Of a DNA stretch of 64,000 bases, positions 34,725 to 47,233 are shown in pieces; position 1 is the first letter of the stretch, and each line of letters opens with the position of its first letter. The notes under the pieces were generated by a model. The model ran no database searches, was not told the DNA's origin, and saw only the letters and a program-made list of their open reading frames with translations. The stretch is from assembly GCA_038093975.1 (NCBI GenBank), contig JBBPTG010000075.1, positions 1-64,000 on the forward strand, in the 5' to 3' direction. Origin of the DNA: Chalciporus piperatus (lineage: Eukaryota > Basidiomycota > Agaricomycetes > Boletales > Boletaceae). The translations under genes were made by a program, and so were the position numbers.

Positions 34725-35822
34725 ATGGGTAATGATGGAGGAAGTATCCCCGACAGACGGGACCTCGTAAAGACAAAACCAAAAGCTGAACAAGCCGACA
34801 AGGCTAACCAAGTACGAGCTAGGTCGTTTTTCTGCGCCCTTTCAAAGGTACGTCTCTCCCACCGCAGCCATGTAGCAGCTGTGCTGACACCCAGTCCTCC
34901 AGCGTCTGCTTCAGGAACCGGTCGTCGCTTGTGACCTAGGCAAACTCTATAACAAGGATGCGATAATAGAGTATCTCTTGGACAAGTCAGCGTATGGGGA
35001 CGGTGAAGAGATATGCGGGCATATACGTTCGCTAAAGGTATGTATGGCATAACTCTGGCTACGACATACTCACCCTTTATCCAGGATGTTAAAACCCTCA
35101 AGCTCACGCCCAGATCAAACTCCACCCCTCCTTCCGACTCATCGCCAAGTGAACGCCCCCAGTTTGTCTGCCCTCTCAATCTGAAGGAGATGAATGGTGC
35201 ACAACCTTTCGTATACATCCGCGCTTGCGGTTGTGTGTTCTCACAGTCAGGCCTACGCACTATCCTCGGGAGCAGTCCAGCTACCAGGGAGACGTCTAGT
35301 AGCGAAGAGAGCAATGGCGATACAGTCAGCAAGCAGCAGCTGGACGTCTGTCCCCAATGTGCCACCAAATTTTCGCGGTCCTCAGACATCATGTCCATCA
35401 ACCCACCAGAAGAGGAGGAATGGCGCATGCGAGAAGCGATGGAAACCCGTCGTTCACGCGAACCCACAAAGACCAAGACCAAGAAGCGGAAGGCGGTGAC
35501 TGATGGCGTCGAGGACGATGCGGCTGCAGCTTCCAAAAAGAAGAAATCTTCAGGGTCTCCGGCAGGCCAATCCCCTTCGCCTGCCCCTGGTCTCAACCCC
35601 ACGATGTCGGCTGCATCACGAGCACTTTCGAACAGCCTCGCAGAAGAGGAGGGAAAGCGCAAGGCAAATATGAGCGACGCTGTGAAGTCGTTGTACCGCG
35701 CAAAGAACGATCCGCCGAGGAAAGAAACATTTACCACTATGGGAACGTTCACTAGAGTAAGCATCCACTGATGATCTTGCTATGAATGTCTTACTGACGA
35801 ACATGAACCTAGTATGCATAAT
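34725..35822 (+). CDS. RTF2: Replication termination factor 2 (RTF2) homologue
   Basis: Four exons (34725-34847, 34903-35037, 35085-35756, 35814-35822) total 939 nt, 312 aa; the last exon encodes only YA and the stop. The start MGNDGGSIPDRRDLVKTK is the family signature. A first U-box/RING-like half follows (CALSK, then PVVACDLGKLYNKDAIIEYL), then a second (FVCPLNLKEMNG, ACGCVFSQSGL, CPQCATKF). The C-terminus is basic, with a nuclear-localisation-like KTKTKKRKA, and ends in GTFTRYA. Known: in fission yeast Rtf2 acts with replication fork barriers and PCNA; the human protein acts at stressed forks. A long open frame on the opposite strand of this gene is a shadow. Confidence 0.9.
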
Positions 35823-37316
35823 GTTTGATCCCTATCCGTCTCTGGGTTTGTGTCAGTCCTGTTGTACTATAGGTTATTGTATGCACACTTATTTTATTCC
35901 AACCTCTTCGTCAAACACAGGACTCTGTGAGAAGCTTGTTGCAATCGCGCGATACGTTGTCAAAACGGAAAGGCGTTTATACTTTGTCACTCCAGCGTAA
36001 GTAGTGTTCCGGGACCTGCGGGCACGTTGTCTGAACAACTTTCATTAATGGAGCGAGGTTCTAGTCGTTGTCGTTCGAGAGATATTGCTATTCGAAGATT
36101 ACGTTCCATCAGCGGTCGATAGCGCCAAGCTTTGTGGTCATGGCCCTCTTTGGCGAAAACAGTTGGCAGAATTGGGGGATGATGCATTTTGACGCGAATC
36201 TAAGCTGAGGACGAGGAAATCCCCAGTCCCGCAATCGCCCTCGATGCTCCCGGTGCTATCCCTGGGCATATAGGCTGAGTGCAAACACATAGCACTCAGG
36301 CTTCATGGTGCTCGACGCCATGACCAAGCAATCAAGGCACACAATGCGGTGCTCTCGATGATAGCACAATATTCATCCGATCTGAAAGGTTGACCTCTCA
36401 CTTCGCCCCTGTAGAGCTCAGTTGCCAGTACTAATGTCTGCCCTTCTGAGATGGAAAGGACGAATGACATCATGTTCAATCAACCCACTCGTGACGCGTG
36501 ACTCACCACGGGTGCTTCATCGATGTTACTTACCTTTCTTTGGTCATCTATGCGACAAAAGCGAGCAGGTGTCATGGTTTCAAAGGATCGCATACCAACA
36601 AAGAGCTTGTATCGTTGGAATTCGACGTCAAGATATCGCGGCAACACTGGGAGGGGGGAGGGGGGGGGAATAGGGCACAACCAGGAGACACATCGCTCGG
36701 GGTCGTGACGAGATGGCGCCGACATCCAGAGACTCGGCTGAAACCGCTCGTCAAACATGATAGACGTCGCAGGAACCATTCCACATCTGGTCCCGACGAC
36801 CGGACGCCCCAGCACGAGGTCGGCGGGAGCCTTCACCAGGATATCGTGATGGGATTTGTGCGTTCTGTCAGGTTCTCACTGCGCACAAGAGACGAGTGAC
36901 TTGTGCGTTGAAAGTAGTAGAATGTCTGGACGAAATGTAACGTATCCGTCATTTTTTTGATAGATGATTGGACATCGGACCCTTGCGAGCGGACACACCA
37001 ATCAAGTGTCGTCGACCCGCAGTCCGCAAGGTAATGACGTCGCGAGCCCGGAGGGGACTATATACTTGAAGCACATCAAGAAGTCGGGAATGTGAATGTC
37101 ATGTTTCGCGGAATACAATTAGTGCCTACATAGTACACATGATTGGGGAATCTTTGTTGTAATGCTTTCCAAATACTTTCCTTCAAATCGATCAGATCCG
37201 ATGAATACATTCTTTCGATGTTAAGCTCACCAAGTGATGTTAGGCTGATCGTTCTGTATGTGAGTTTGTCGTGACAGTCATGCGCAAGTAATGACGGGGC
37301 CCGTCTCTCTGATTTA
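35823..37316. other. Gene-free intergenic stretch
   Basis: About 1.5 kb between RTF2 and the kinase gene with no supportable gene. It contains a G-run at 36650-36668 and a few open frames under 135 codons without domain, splice or start support. Confidence 0.5.
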
Positions 37317-38594
37317 CTACAACCCTATAGATCCGCGGACCATACCAACGACGTCCAACGCATTATTTATGAAGCGTTCGATAGAGTCTTCTTCCTCTCC
37401 CGTTCGAAGTCTCGTCCACCGAGGAGGTAGAAGCTTTTGTAAACTTGTCCAGAGTTCCTTGCTTTCTTCTGCAGTGGGACGGTCCTCTGGATCAGGTTTC
37501 GTCATCAACTGGACCATACCACCCAAGAGTTCAAGTCCTCTGAACTTCTAAAAGGCAGAGAGACAGTAGTCGAACAGAATTATACATACAAAAACAACGG
37601 GAAAACGTACTTTCACGATCTTGGTCTGGAAAACGGTTCCGAGGACGTAGACGTCGTACTTGAATGGATCGTACGGAACGCCAGTCAGTTGTTCGGGAGC
37701 CTGAACTCGGCCAAGGTCGCCGATCACGAGGCGCTCGCCTCGTTCTGGGGCGAAGTGGGTCGATAAACCGAAATCGATGAAATAATACTTGATTTCGACG
37801 TCGGAGCGCATTCGACCAAAGTAGAGGGTACGACCGTCGCGAGTTCGGTTTGGTTGCATAGGATGCCAACCGCCTTTGTAGATATTAGAGCCATCCATTA
37901 AAATGTTCTCGGTGGCGCAATCACTGGATAATCGTTCATCAGTACTGCAGAACTGCATTGGGAATTCGGAATTGGACCTACCGATGTGCGATGTTTTTGG
38001 CATGCATGTATACGAGACCCTGGAGGTATTATTTTAGAAAGAAGAGGTAATAAATAGCAGAGACTCGGAGACTGACCTCTAGAGTTTGGTTCACGAAATC
38101 GATTATTTCACCGAATGTGGTAAAGTTGGGTTCGCTGAACGGGCGAAGGACGGGCATGACGATGTATTGGTACATCGGATCCTCGTCAATGGAAAAGACT
38201 TCAAGGATAGGAACGCAATGGTTCTTGCTCTCTTTCTGACTCTCTGGGGAGCCTAGATGCAAAGCAATTTTGACTTCATTCGGGTGAGTCCTAAAGTCGA
38301 CTCGTTTGATAAATACATGTCTTCCGTCTTCTTTCCTTGTCGCATCGAGTAGAGCCCCTTTCTATTAGTAGACACACATGAGTAAGAAATCACGGGAATA
38401 GAGAAGAAACTGACCCACTGGAATATACTATCTTCGCAGCTGATAGAATTGGCCTTCGGGTCATTCTTCCAAGATGCTTGCCAACCGGGATGATATCGCG
38501 GCCGAAGGATATAGCCTTTACGTGCGAAAACATGAAATCTATCGCGCCAAAAAATTTCCTCAGCTAAGAGCTTCTCGCTGAGCGGGTTATGCAT
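37317..38594 (-). CDS. Protein kinase, agaricomycete expanded type
   Basis: A gene of several exons from 38594 to 37317. The N-terminus (WRDRFHVFARKGYILRPRYHPGW) is followed by a compact kinase domain: the ATP-anchoring Lys in GRHVFIKRV, Glu in NEVKIALHLG, the hinge YIVMPVLRPF, the catalytic loop HRDCATENILMD split by an intron between R and D, the DFG motif in YYFIDFGLS and the APE-like VQAPEQ. The activation segment continues to YDPFKYDVYVLG. The C-lobe ends in KPDPEDRPTAEE. All catalytic residues are present, so activity is likely. Known: Agaricomycetes carry large families of such kinases with no close yeast orthologue. Substrate unknown. Confidence 0.82.
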
Positions 38595-39010
38595 GGCTCA
38601 AGGAAAAGGAAGGTATCAGAAACGAAGGAAAGAATGATATTATTATCAATCCATCATCCGCGTCCGTCTTTTTTGTTGCATTGTGTGGAGGGATACCACA
38701 TTGCACAGCCACTTCATGCCTTCCAGTGTCAGGACTCAGCTGCTCCGCCAAGCGGCGAAAACGAGTCACAACCAAGTCAACGGCGGAGTATGGCAGTATG
38801 GCGCCGCACGCAAGTTGGCAACCACCCTCACGGCAGCAGCATGTTTGGCACAGGAAAAGTATCAAGGAATGTAATAATATTCAGAATCCGGCCTATAAAA
38901 GGCCTGCACGTCGTATGCAAATGACTCTTCAACCCCCCCCCCCCCTTTTTTTTCATCCCTCACGGGTTGCGCAAGCACTGCTCTCGACGTCAGGGATCGT
39001 CTAGTCAACG
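38595..39010. other. Divergent promoter region with a C/T homopolymer tract
   Basis: Lies between the starts of the kinase (-) and the next gene (+). A run of about 13 C followed by about 9 T is found near 38933-38955, about 55-75 bp upstream of the + start codon; pyrimidine tracts are common in fungal promoters. TATAAA occurs at 38895. Confidence 0.5.
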
Positions 39011-39837
39011 ATGAATTACACCTTACTTGCCTTTTACTCCAACATTTTCGGATTCATCATCGATGGTATTTCGCTGCTGAACCTCATCGTAACCAAGCTT
39101 GAGCCCCACCTCCCAAGGAACAAGATAAAGGTCATGGACGTATTGTTGCACGAGACGGAGACTACGCTCATGGAAACGGTCGAAGAGGGTCTCCTCGCGC
39201 ATGAATTTGCTCAGGTGGCGGAACACCGTCTACATATGTAAGTGTCTTGTGATGAAGTGTTCGGTGGCTCACCAGATATCATCAGACTGAAGGAGGATGC
39301 GCGCAGAATACGATTAGAGGCCCACAAGATTACTACCCTTTGTCAAGATTATATGGGGTTCATCCTAGGAAAATCGGCAGCGATTGGGACTGCATGCGAC
39401 TCCCTGAGCAGGCTTCGAGCGGAAGTCATCGTTCGTGTCTAACTCTGATCATGTTGATCGTACTTACCTGTAATATCCCGTTAGATTTCGAGCGAGGAGC
39501 GACGCCGAAGGCTCCAGGAGATGAGCTGGATCCCTGCTATCGTCTGCATGCCACCAACCCGCAGTCCGATGACCAACCTCGGCCCCAAAGTTCCTCCTGC
39601 CGCTTGGATCCCTCGCTCTAGTTCTTGTCCTCCTGTGCGTCTGGTATGTCAATCCATTGATCGAGCCATTGATGGTGGTAAGTCGAACGAGATCGAGTTT
39701 GAGGCTATTGCTCATCGAAAATTTGTATAGTCCCCTTCGGTGACTCTACGCAGATTGACTCAGATGCACGAACAACCGATGCTTTTAGCAAAACATCAAT
39801 CATTCATACGCCAGTCAACCTCGAGCCAGAAGCTTGA
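39011..39837 (+). CDS. Hypothetical protein, helical
   Basis: Four exons (39011-39237, 39286-39430, 39485-39677, 39731-39837) give 223 aa in frame; one donor is GTTCGT, the others canonical. The N-terminus is hydrophobic (FYSNIFGFIIDGISLLNLIV), a possible membrane segment. It is followed by amphipathic helices (DVLLHETETTLMETVEEGLL, LKEDARRIRLEAHKI) and a basic EERRRRLQEM stretch, then a Pro-rich and an acidic Ser/Thr tail ending LEPEA. No family recognised. The consistent splicing supports a real gene; an alternative last exon is possible. Confidence 0.55.
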
Positions 39838-40962
39838 GAGTTGTGGTTTGACGCAAGTTCAAGTTGAAGTGGCCTTGCGTATACCAGCTGACACATCATT
39901 TCCCACGGACGGGACGGACTCTCCCGGTTTGATCTATATTTAGTACTCGTCTTGATGTCTTCTCGCTCTCTTGCTATCGTCTTATGGATTGTATATACTG
40001 CACCATGTAATTTAAGGTCTGTTCGTCCCGCTGATCGATGTATACCGTCGTAAGTAGTATTGGCACAAGTCCACCGTAACAGGTTTGCATTATCTGAACT
40101 AATATTCCAAGTGCGAAGCGACCGCATCTCCGACATTTCACTGGTCAATCATCTAGTAATGGATAGTTTCTCATAGCTTCCTTTTCCACAGATCATACGC
40201 GAACGTCAACGAATAAAACGTGAACCAAAACGCAATGTATCCCACCACCCCTCCTGCATATGATCGCTAACAAAGTCAAAGTCAATCCAATGACCGCCTT
40301 GGCGACTCGGATATACTACGCCCTCTTTGACTTGCGCACCTCCATTCGACCACGTTGAGAATTGCAGAGAGGGCGATGCTGACGATGAAAACGAGGCTTA
40401 CCTCGCACACTGGACGCGTGGACCCACGTGAAGCCGAGACGTGTATGCTTTGCATACCACGCGTGCAACGTGTGGGTATGCAATGAGGACGCGAGGGGAC
40501 ACTGCATACAACTCTTCTCTGAAGCGCATGATCGCTTTTCCAAGTTCGTTGCTTCCCGTCCCGTCAACACCTATTCCCCAGAACCAATCGCTCAGTGAGT
40601 CCTGTCCCCTTCCGTTCCCATATCAAGTAACATCTTGCTCAGAGTTTGACGTTGAGTAGACTTGAGTCGTAACGCTGTTTCCTTTACCCTCTCATTCTAC
40701 ATCTGGTCCTCAAGGAACGGACGATGTAAGTGCACTCGTCTCGAGCAGGATGTGTTGTAGTCTTTCTCGGACCTTGCATTACTTACTTGTGTTTCGTTCT
40801 TCCCCGTCATTCACTTCACCTTCCATTGAGATACTTTGAGACTATTTCCCCTCCTGCAGATAGACGGCATTGAGCACATTGTCTCCAGGAAACATGGCTT
40901 TACACTGCGGTATACAGTTGGTATAAAAAGTAATAATTACTTCTCTCCCCCACTATCACTGT
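39838..40962. other. Gene-free intergenic stretch
   Basis: 1.1 kb between the hypothetical gene and the SDR reductase 3' end. Only short unsupported open frames are seen. Confidence 0.5.
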
Positions 40963-42612
40963 CTACCACTCACGGGCTTCATAATCGGCAAAGGTATCCT
41001 TGGCAGTCTCCGCGATCGTTCGGTACTTTAAACCAAGGATGCGATCCGCTTTGGCCGTGTTATAGAACGTCAAGTGCGTTGCGGTCTTTCCAGCACCTCG
41101 GATGCCAGCGGGAAGCGTCGTCGAGAGCTTTGGTGGTGGGCTCAGGTCGTTGGCAGCATCAACTTCAGGGTGCAAAGAACAGTTCAGTTCAGGAGTTGTT
41201 ATCAGTCGTCAAAGAGATCATCCTCACTGAAATCTTGCCATTTCCAGAGCCCTAATTAACCACGTCAAACTCTGCGTCAGTTTACTGCCATGTTCATCGA
41301 ACGAGAAATTGTGCTGACCGGCGCTGATGATGATCCGTTCGCCACCAGCAGCTTCCTTCTCGAGTGCGAGAGAGTGGGCCTCAGCGAGGTCTCGCACGTC
41401 GATCCAACAGGTACCAGTCTTGGCGAGGAAGTCGTTTCCTGCCACATTGGCCTTGGCACTGTCTGCAACATAGTTGTAGAACATGGCCGCAGAGGTATTG
41501 AGAGAAGCGGGGGTGGTGACTTCATGGATCGCGGGCTATCATGTCAAAAAAAAGAAGGTTTAATATCCTCAACATTGCATAGAGGTCTGATGATTTACCC
41601 CAAAGACCTGTAAGCCGACGAATCAATTTACAGAACCAGGCGTGCTCGTTGATCGACTCAAAACTCACGAAGGGTGGGTTAAGTGTTACCAAATCCCAGT
41701 TGATGCGAGCTTTGTTTTCGGGTTTGTTCACGAATTCCCAAGCCGCTGCGAGGAAAGAAAGATGATCGTCGGTTAGCAATGATTCGACGGGATTCTAGTA
41801 AGAGGAACGGCACGAACATCTCTCCGCGAGCGTCTTCGATGCCCGGTATTTAACCATGCTGGGCGCATCATTTCTCTTCCCTTCGTCCGTGAACTTCTGG
41901 AGGATCTCAAGGCACTGGTTGTTCCAGTCCAATTCCGTGAACGTCACTGCGGTTGGCTCGTCGCGAAGAACTGCCGCTCCGGACGAAGTGATGACCACTC
42001 GCTTGACCTTGGTGTTCCTATCGAGATGTCATTATTCTTTGATCTAACTGCAGAGCAATTATAATGTTGCGATGACGCACTCGTCCTTGAGGACGCTCTT
42101 CAGCATCCCTACGGTCCCGTTTACAGCCGGCTTGATAAGCTCTGTAATGCCGATCTGTTAGGTGAAAGTTCCTGGAAAGGTTGATAGGATTCACCATCAG
42201 GGTTGACTGCGTTCAGGTGGAAAGGCGAAGCTGTGTGCTCGATAGCATCTACACCTTTCACTGCCTCATCGAATGCCCCTTCCTGATCGATGCACATATG
42301 GACAGATTAGTATTGTGCACATCACATCGCAATATAGGAGACAGCACCACGATATATCAGAATGGTGCGCGAACTCGAACTGAAGAACGATGATCTGAAC
42401 CTTACCTGAGCGATATCCTCAACCACGACATATTCAAATCGATCGCCGTAGGACTTAAACACCTCCTTCTTCAAATATTCACCCTTGGCGATAGACCTTG
42501 CTGTTCCACGGACAGAGTAACCTCTCTCGAGGAGGTCCTTCACGACCCAAGCGGCGATATAACCAGTCGCACCCGATACGAGGACTTTGCAAGGAGGTTG
42601 AACGGCGGGCAT
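40963..42612 (-). CDS. Extended SDR reductase (dihydroflavonol reductase/GRE2-like)
   Basis: An NAD(P)-dependent reductase of the extended short-chain dehydrogenase family, with several introns. The Rossmann motif GATGYIAAWV lies near the start, followed by ERGYSVRGTAR for cofactor recognition. The HTASPFH-type strand lies at the exon near 42240-42280. VVITSSGAAVL precedes the catalytic YRASK (Tyr and Lys). NPPFV and CWIDVRDLAEAHSLAL are typical of the dihydroflavonol-4-reductase, cinnamoyl-CoA reductase and yeast GRE2 (methylglyoxal reductase) group. The C-terminus ends TFADYEAREW. The likely role is reduction of aldehyde or ketone groups; the substrate cannot be deduced. Confidence 0.85.
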
Positions 42613-43203
42613 CTTCGCTTCGAGTTATAAAATCAAAATACGTAGTGCGATGGAGAGAGTCGACGGGCTGCGATAACACTTGGAGTCCCTCCTGTGAATA
42701 CCCAGAGTATTTATATAATAATATATTGTCACTGGCCCGACCGACATGCCAATGTCATCGACTCACGTGTCTCGTCGTGGGCGCAAATTTCAGTGCAGTC
42801 CTCCGAGCCGGAACGCCATATTCCCGTTGCAATTGAAGTTGAGCTTGTACGCTTTGTGCGGACACCTACTGACGGAAAACGCAGTACTACGTTTGCCGCC
42901 AGTGAGTGTCCTCATGGAGAGCATGGTAAATGACCCAAGGCGCCAACCGTTTGTAACCACGGGGTGACGATCCGAGTCAGAAATCTGCACGATAAGATCA
43001 TACATGATGCATGATGGTCTGCCAGGCTGTCTGCTAGTCATAACAAAGCCACTACCATAGCTCTGCACATCACGATCTGGTTAACTAAACATCGAGGTAA
43101 TCGCAACCATGGGCCTCATCATCTCGGGGAACCGCCTCCAAGCGGTCTGTCCAGGGAAGACTACATTAGAGCACGGTCGACCGACCCTCGAACGCCCGAA
43201 CGC
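42613..43203. other. Intergenic region upstream of SDR gene
   Basis: About 590 bp between the SDR start and the 3' end of the nuclease gene. A TATATAATAATATATT word at 42712-42727 lies about 100 bp upstream of the SDR ATG and could be its TATA region. No gene is seen. Confidence 0.45.
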
Positions 43204-46200
43204 TCAGTCCTCACTAGGCCGCTTCCGTTCCCCTCTATGCATGAAATCCCAACATATATTCCCAGGTTCGACACCAAGAATCCCCTGCACCTCCTCCCGG
43301 CTCATCTCACACAACTGACGCACACTCCCAACCTTACTCATCACATATTTGACGTTCTTGGCCGTAATCCCAGGTATACATCGCAAGAGTTCTTCCGAGG
43401 CCGCGTTCACCCCCGCGCCTGCTTCAGGATCTTCTTCAGCCCCGATGGCGATGGCACGCGCAGGATCGGGTTCAAAGTTGTTCGCTTTGAGATCACTAAA
43501 GATGTCCGTCGTGGCATAGGGAGAAGATGACCAGATGATGCGGACTCGAGGGAAATGAAGGGTGAGTAACACGAGTTTGGACTGGATCGAAGGAGGTGTG
43601 CGGTCAGAGTCGGCAGGGGACTTTTTGGGAGGGTATTTCGCGGAAGGTTTGGCGTACGTCTTTGCCGTCTCTGCGACGGTCTGTGGAGAATGACTTATCA
43701 GCTTGAACACGTTAGACTAACAGACGGGAAGAGACCTCGAGGGAGAATGATTTATTTTCTTCAAACTCGATTAGTAGGATAGGCTGCTTGTAGTGCACCG
43801 ACATCAGCTCGCATTGCGTATACCTTGAGGATCGAATTAGCACATCTTCCGCCAAATATCAACGAGGAAGACTCACAATCGTCCACTGTTGAAACTCGAA
43901 ACCAAATCTGGTATGCTCTTCCGTTCAACACAAATATCAGGGGTCAAAACATAATCGCCGACAGTCAACGTCGCGGGAATAACCAAAAGACCAGAAGCAT
44001 GTAGTAATGAGGGAAGCGTCGACCGGAATTCACGCATATCAACGATAACCTGCACGGCTTGTCGTGAATCCCATCCTTACGAAAGATGAAAACATACCTG
44101 AGACGCTTGTGTGCTTATCTCCTTCCTTCCACCCGCTAGTCGTGAACTGATACTCTTGACGATTTGTTCTCCAGTTTTGCTCCCAAGCCTCTTATCCTCG
44201 TAGATCGGGAGTAGCATCGACTAGGTGAGCAGAATCAGGCCGGCACTCGGCATATGAAAGAAATGTACGCACGCCGCGTTCCTTGATGAGGTGCTCAAAA
44301 GACTCCTTCTCGCGCCTCAAACCTGCCAGATACTTGTGCTCCTCGCAGCTAAGCTGGTACACCATAAAATAAACCCTAACTCCAAGCCCTGGGTTCGAAT
44401 TGCGGTACACTTCAATACGACGCACAAATTCGAGACTGGGCTCGAACATAACGATGAACTTTGGCTGGATTTCCGCCAAGACTTGGTCATCCGTATCGTC
44501 GGAATAGGCCCGCACGACAACCGCTTGTTGAGGCGGAAGTATCCCGTATTGCACGTCAAAATTGGCTTCCAACTGGCTAGCTAGTACGCCTTCTAGCAAT
44601 TCGATGTCACCTTCAGCCACCAAAAGGTCGCTCATGGATGAGCTTTGCGTTGCAAGACTAGTCGGACACGTTCAAAGTGATCCAAAAAACGTTAACTGAA
44701 AAATCTTACAATGTTGCAAACTCCTCGTCCAGCACGATCGCCTGTTCAGGATTCGAACCGTCTTTGGGTCTACTCGGTGCACTAGACGACGGTGCACCAC
44801 CACGAACTCGACGTCGATTTGCACTCTTTGCCGCCCTTTCCTTGTCCTTCTTCTGCAACGCTGCGCTCACACCCACGGAGTTGCTGGAAGATGCGTGAGG
44901 TGCAGGTTTCTCGGGCTGACGAGTGGTTGGGGCCTGGTTCCTCCCATCTCGCTTCTGGCCGGCAAGTCTCCCCTTCCAGAAGAGGTACCGACGAAGTTTC
45001 CGCTCCATCATCTTGCTCCCACGTTTACCTTTCGGCGCGTCGACTTCCATCTCAGAGAGAAACTCGCTGACCAGCGTGGACGATTGAGCGGACGATGTCA
45101 TCACTAATACAGTGTTCGTGCCGCGTCCATCTGGATAGGTCCTTTGTGTCACGACTCCGCGATGGCAAAGACAGGAAAGAGACTCACAAGATGACAGAGC
45201 CTCTTGCCTCATGATTTCTTCTTCGATCTCATGCAATACATCTGCCAACAAATCCCATTTCGGAAGTTCCTCAAGAACGGGGTCCATGCCGTCGGGAATC
45301 CACGCTTTCGAAGGGTTTGCTGTCTGCTGTTTAACGGGCCCTTCGATGTCATCCAGCGCGTTCCAAGCATCTTCGTCATCCACAACATCGACTTCTGTTA
45401 ATGGGCGATCAGCGGTACTTCTCGAGAGAGTATAACATCGTCGTTTTGCAGTCTGGAAGATGACATTGGCGGCGTCTGTGAGCATCCACGGGGATTGGTT
45501 TTGTCGTGCGTTGCCCGACGCACTGGTTGTGTTGGAAGCCACTAAGGTCTCGAGGTATGCGTGAAACGCGAGAGCATCGTAAGTTAAGAGGTACCTGATA
45601 TGAATCAAAATCAATGAGGAGCACCTCCGAGTTGTCAGAGTGCTCACGTTAAGAGGCGTCTCAGCGTTGCAAGATCGCTGACCAACTGTTTTGTCTTTGG
45701 CCCAACCTTGTGCCATACAGGATCAAGCTGCCTTCGTACTACCCCGTCGAACGACTTGAAGTATGCACTTTCAACAGTTAAATCGTCGAGGTCCAGCTAT
45801 ACTCGGTCGGTATGGTTGGCAAGAAATTCGTGAATAGACTCACTGAGGTATTCGAGCGCTTGAGTTCAGAGAGTGTTGTAGTCATACACTGCATTATTGC
45901 ATGATGGATGGCTGCCATAGATTCGCTCAGGTGCTGGTACAATTCGACCACCTCAGCTTTTCGATTCTCCAGTGTATCTTTGATTGATTGATGAAACCTA
46001 AAACTCAGTTTAGATCGCAACTTCCTGTCTTGTTAGGCCAACTGACCGGGGGTAGATGTGAACTGTCCGCAACTGAAGTTCTTTCATGATATTCTTCAAC
46101 GGCGACATGCCACTCGTGATGGATTCGGGCTGATCAGAAAATGCTTTGAGGAAACCAGTCTGGTTCTTTTCACGGTAAAGTCGAACGATGAATGCTTCCA

Positions 46201-46710
46201 ATGCAAGGGCCGTAACTCTGATAATTGAATTAACAGACATTATTTTGACCCGTGAACTGCCTACCTTTCGGCATGTAAAACGATGATTCCTGAAATGAGT
46301 TCGGTGGGTATGTCGGACTGTAGCATATCGACGACTAATATCCGAGAAGTCACTGAAATCAGACCGCCCTTCTTGTAAAGGTTCTGTCTTGGTGAATGTG
46401 AACACGTTATACATGGCAGGGTAGGACCCACAGATACCAACCTGTCGCGTTTACCCATCTCATAACCAACGATACGAAGACCGGGCTTTCGACAACCCAG
46501 GATTCCAAGCTCTTCTCCGATCGCAACTTCTTCCTCCGGCGTGGCATTCACGAGGAGAACCAAATTCTGTGGAGAGTCGTAAATTTTCATGAGCGTACAT
46601 ATGATTCGCCGAAGCCCGAGACCGCGGGCAAGGACGAGTAGGTCGCTGGTGGATGGGTCGTGTATGTTTTCCAACATTTCCTTGTGAAACGCGAGAAGCG
46701 GTGCTGCCAT
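43204..46710 (-). CDS. rad16: DNA repair endonuclease XPF/Rad1/Rad16
   Basis: A many-exon gene from the ATG at 46710 ([13 protein letters not shown]) to the stop at 43204. It is the catalytic subunit of the XPF-ERCC1 (Rad1-Rad10) 5'-flap nuclease of nucleotide excision and crosslink repair. The N-terminal degenerate helicase part shows [34 protein letters not shown] and [17 protein letters not shown] middle linker is charged and carries an NRRRVRG basic word. The nuclease domain has [22 protein letters not shown] and the ERK active site ([10 protein letters not shown], codons near 43917-43928). The C-terminal tandem helix-hairpin-helix reads [13 protein letters not shown] and [14 protein letters not shown] and should pair with the Rad10 partner. 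It is transcribed divergently from squalene epoxidase. Confidence 0.9.
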
Positions 46711-47233
46711 CCTGGAGGCACGTAGACACGGCTCGACTGGGGTCGGCACGGTATCTGTAACTCTGCTTGATCACCTCTAATCCACACTGTGGGTATTGCA
46801 AGGGCTGAATCAAACGTTCGCGATGGAGTCAAAAGCGAAATGCATACCCAGGTCCACCAGGGAACACAGCGAGGACGATGCAGGGGTTAGTTGCGGTAAT
46901 AATGGCAAGTCAAATCTAGTCAAAGTTCAAACCAATGACATTGCCCTTATTTGATCAGCTTACAAAAAGGGAAATCCCCTGAGGAATAGCATTCGCGCGA
47001 AACAACAAAATCACAATTTTCAAGGACGATAAATTCATTTTTATTGCTCAGAATGTTACTATAATTCACCCTCTGCGAGCAGTATATTGTGGCTGCGAAT
47101 TGCGGATTGGTGGTCTGACAAAAACTTGGAGTGAGCCCACTTTCAGCTGAGTTTGAAATAGAAAACAGAAGCTTGTCCGTCTATGTCTTCTTGATCCCTC
47201 ACGCCTACAACCCAAGACTAGACCCGCAGAAAA
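46711..47233. promoter_or_regulatory. Shared divergent promoter region, rad16 / erg1
   Basis: 523 bp separate the two start codons. It includes the 5' leaders of both genes. A TTTATT/AATAAA-rich stretch lies at 47030-47065. No sterol-type element could be identified with confidence. Confidence 0.4.

Noticed and set aside
34667..35764. 365-codon open frame on the minus strand opposite RTF2
   Set aside because: It is the antisense of conserved RTF2 exons, with no domain of its own.
35823..37316. Several open frames of 70-135 codons between RTF2 and the kinase
   Set aside because: No start context, splice partners or recognisable domains, and they overlap each other on both strands.
44706..45716. 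Separate 336-codon gene in the XPF region
   Set aside because: It is the middle linker of the nuclease gene read through introns; flanking exons join it to the helicase-like and nuclease parts.
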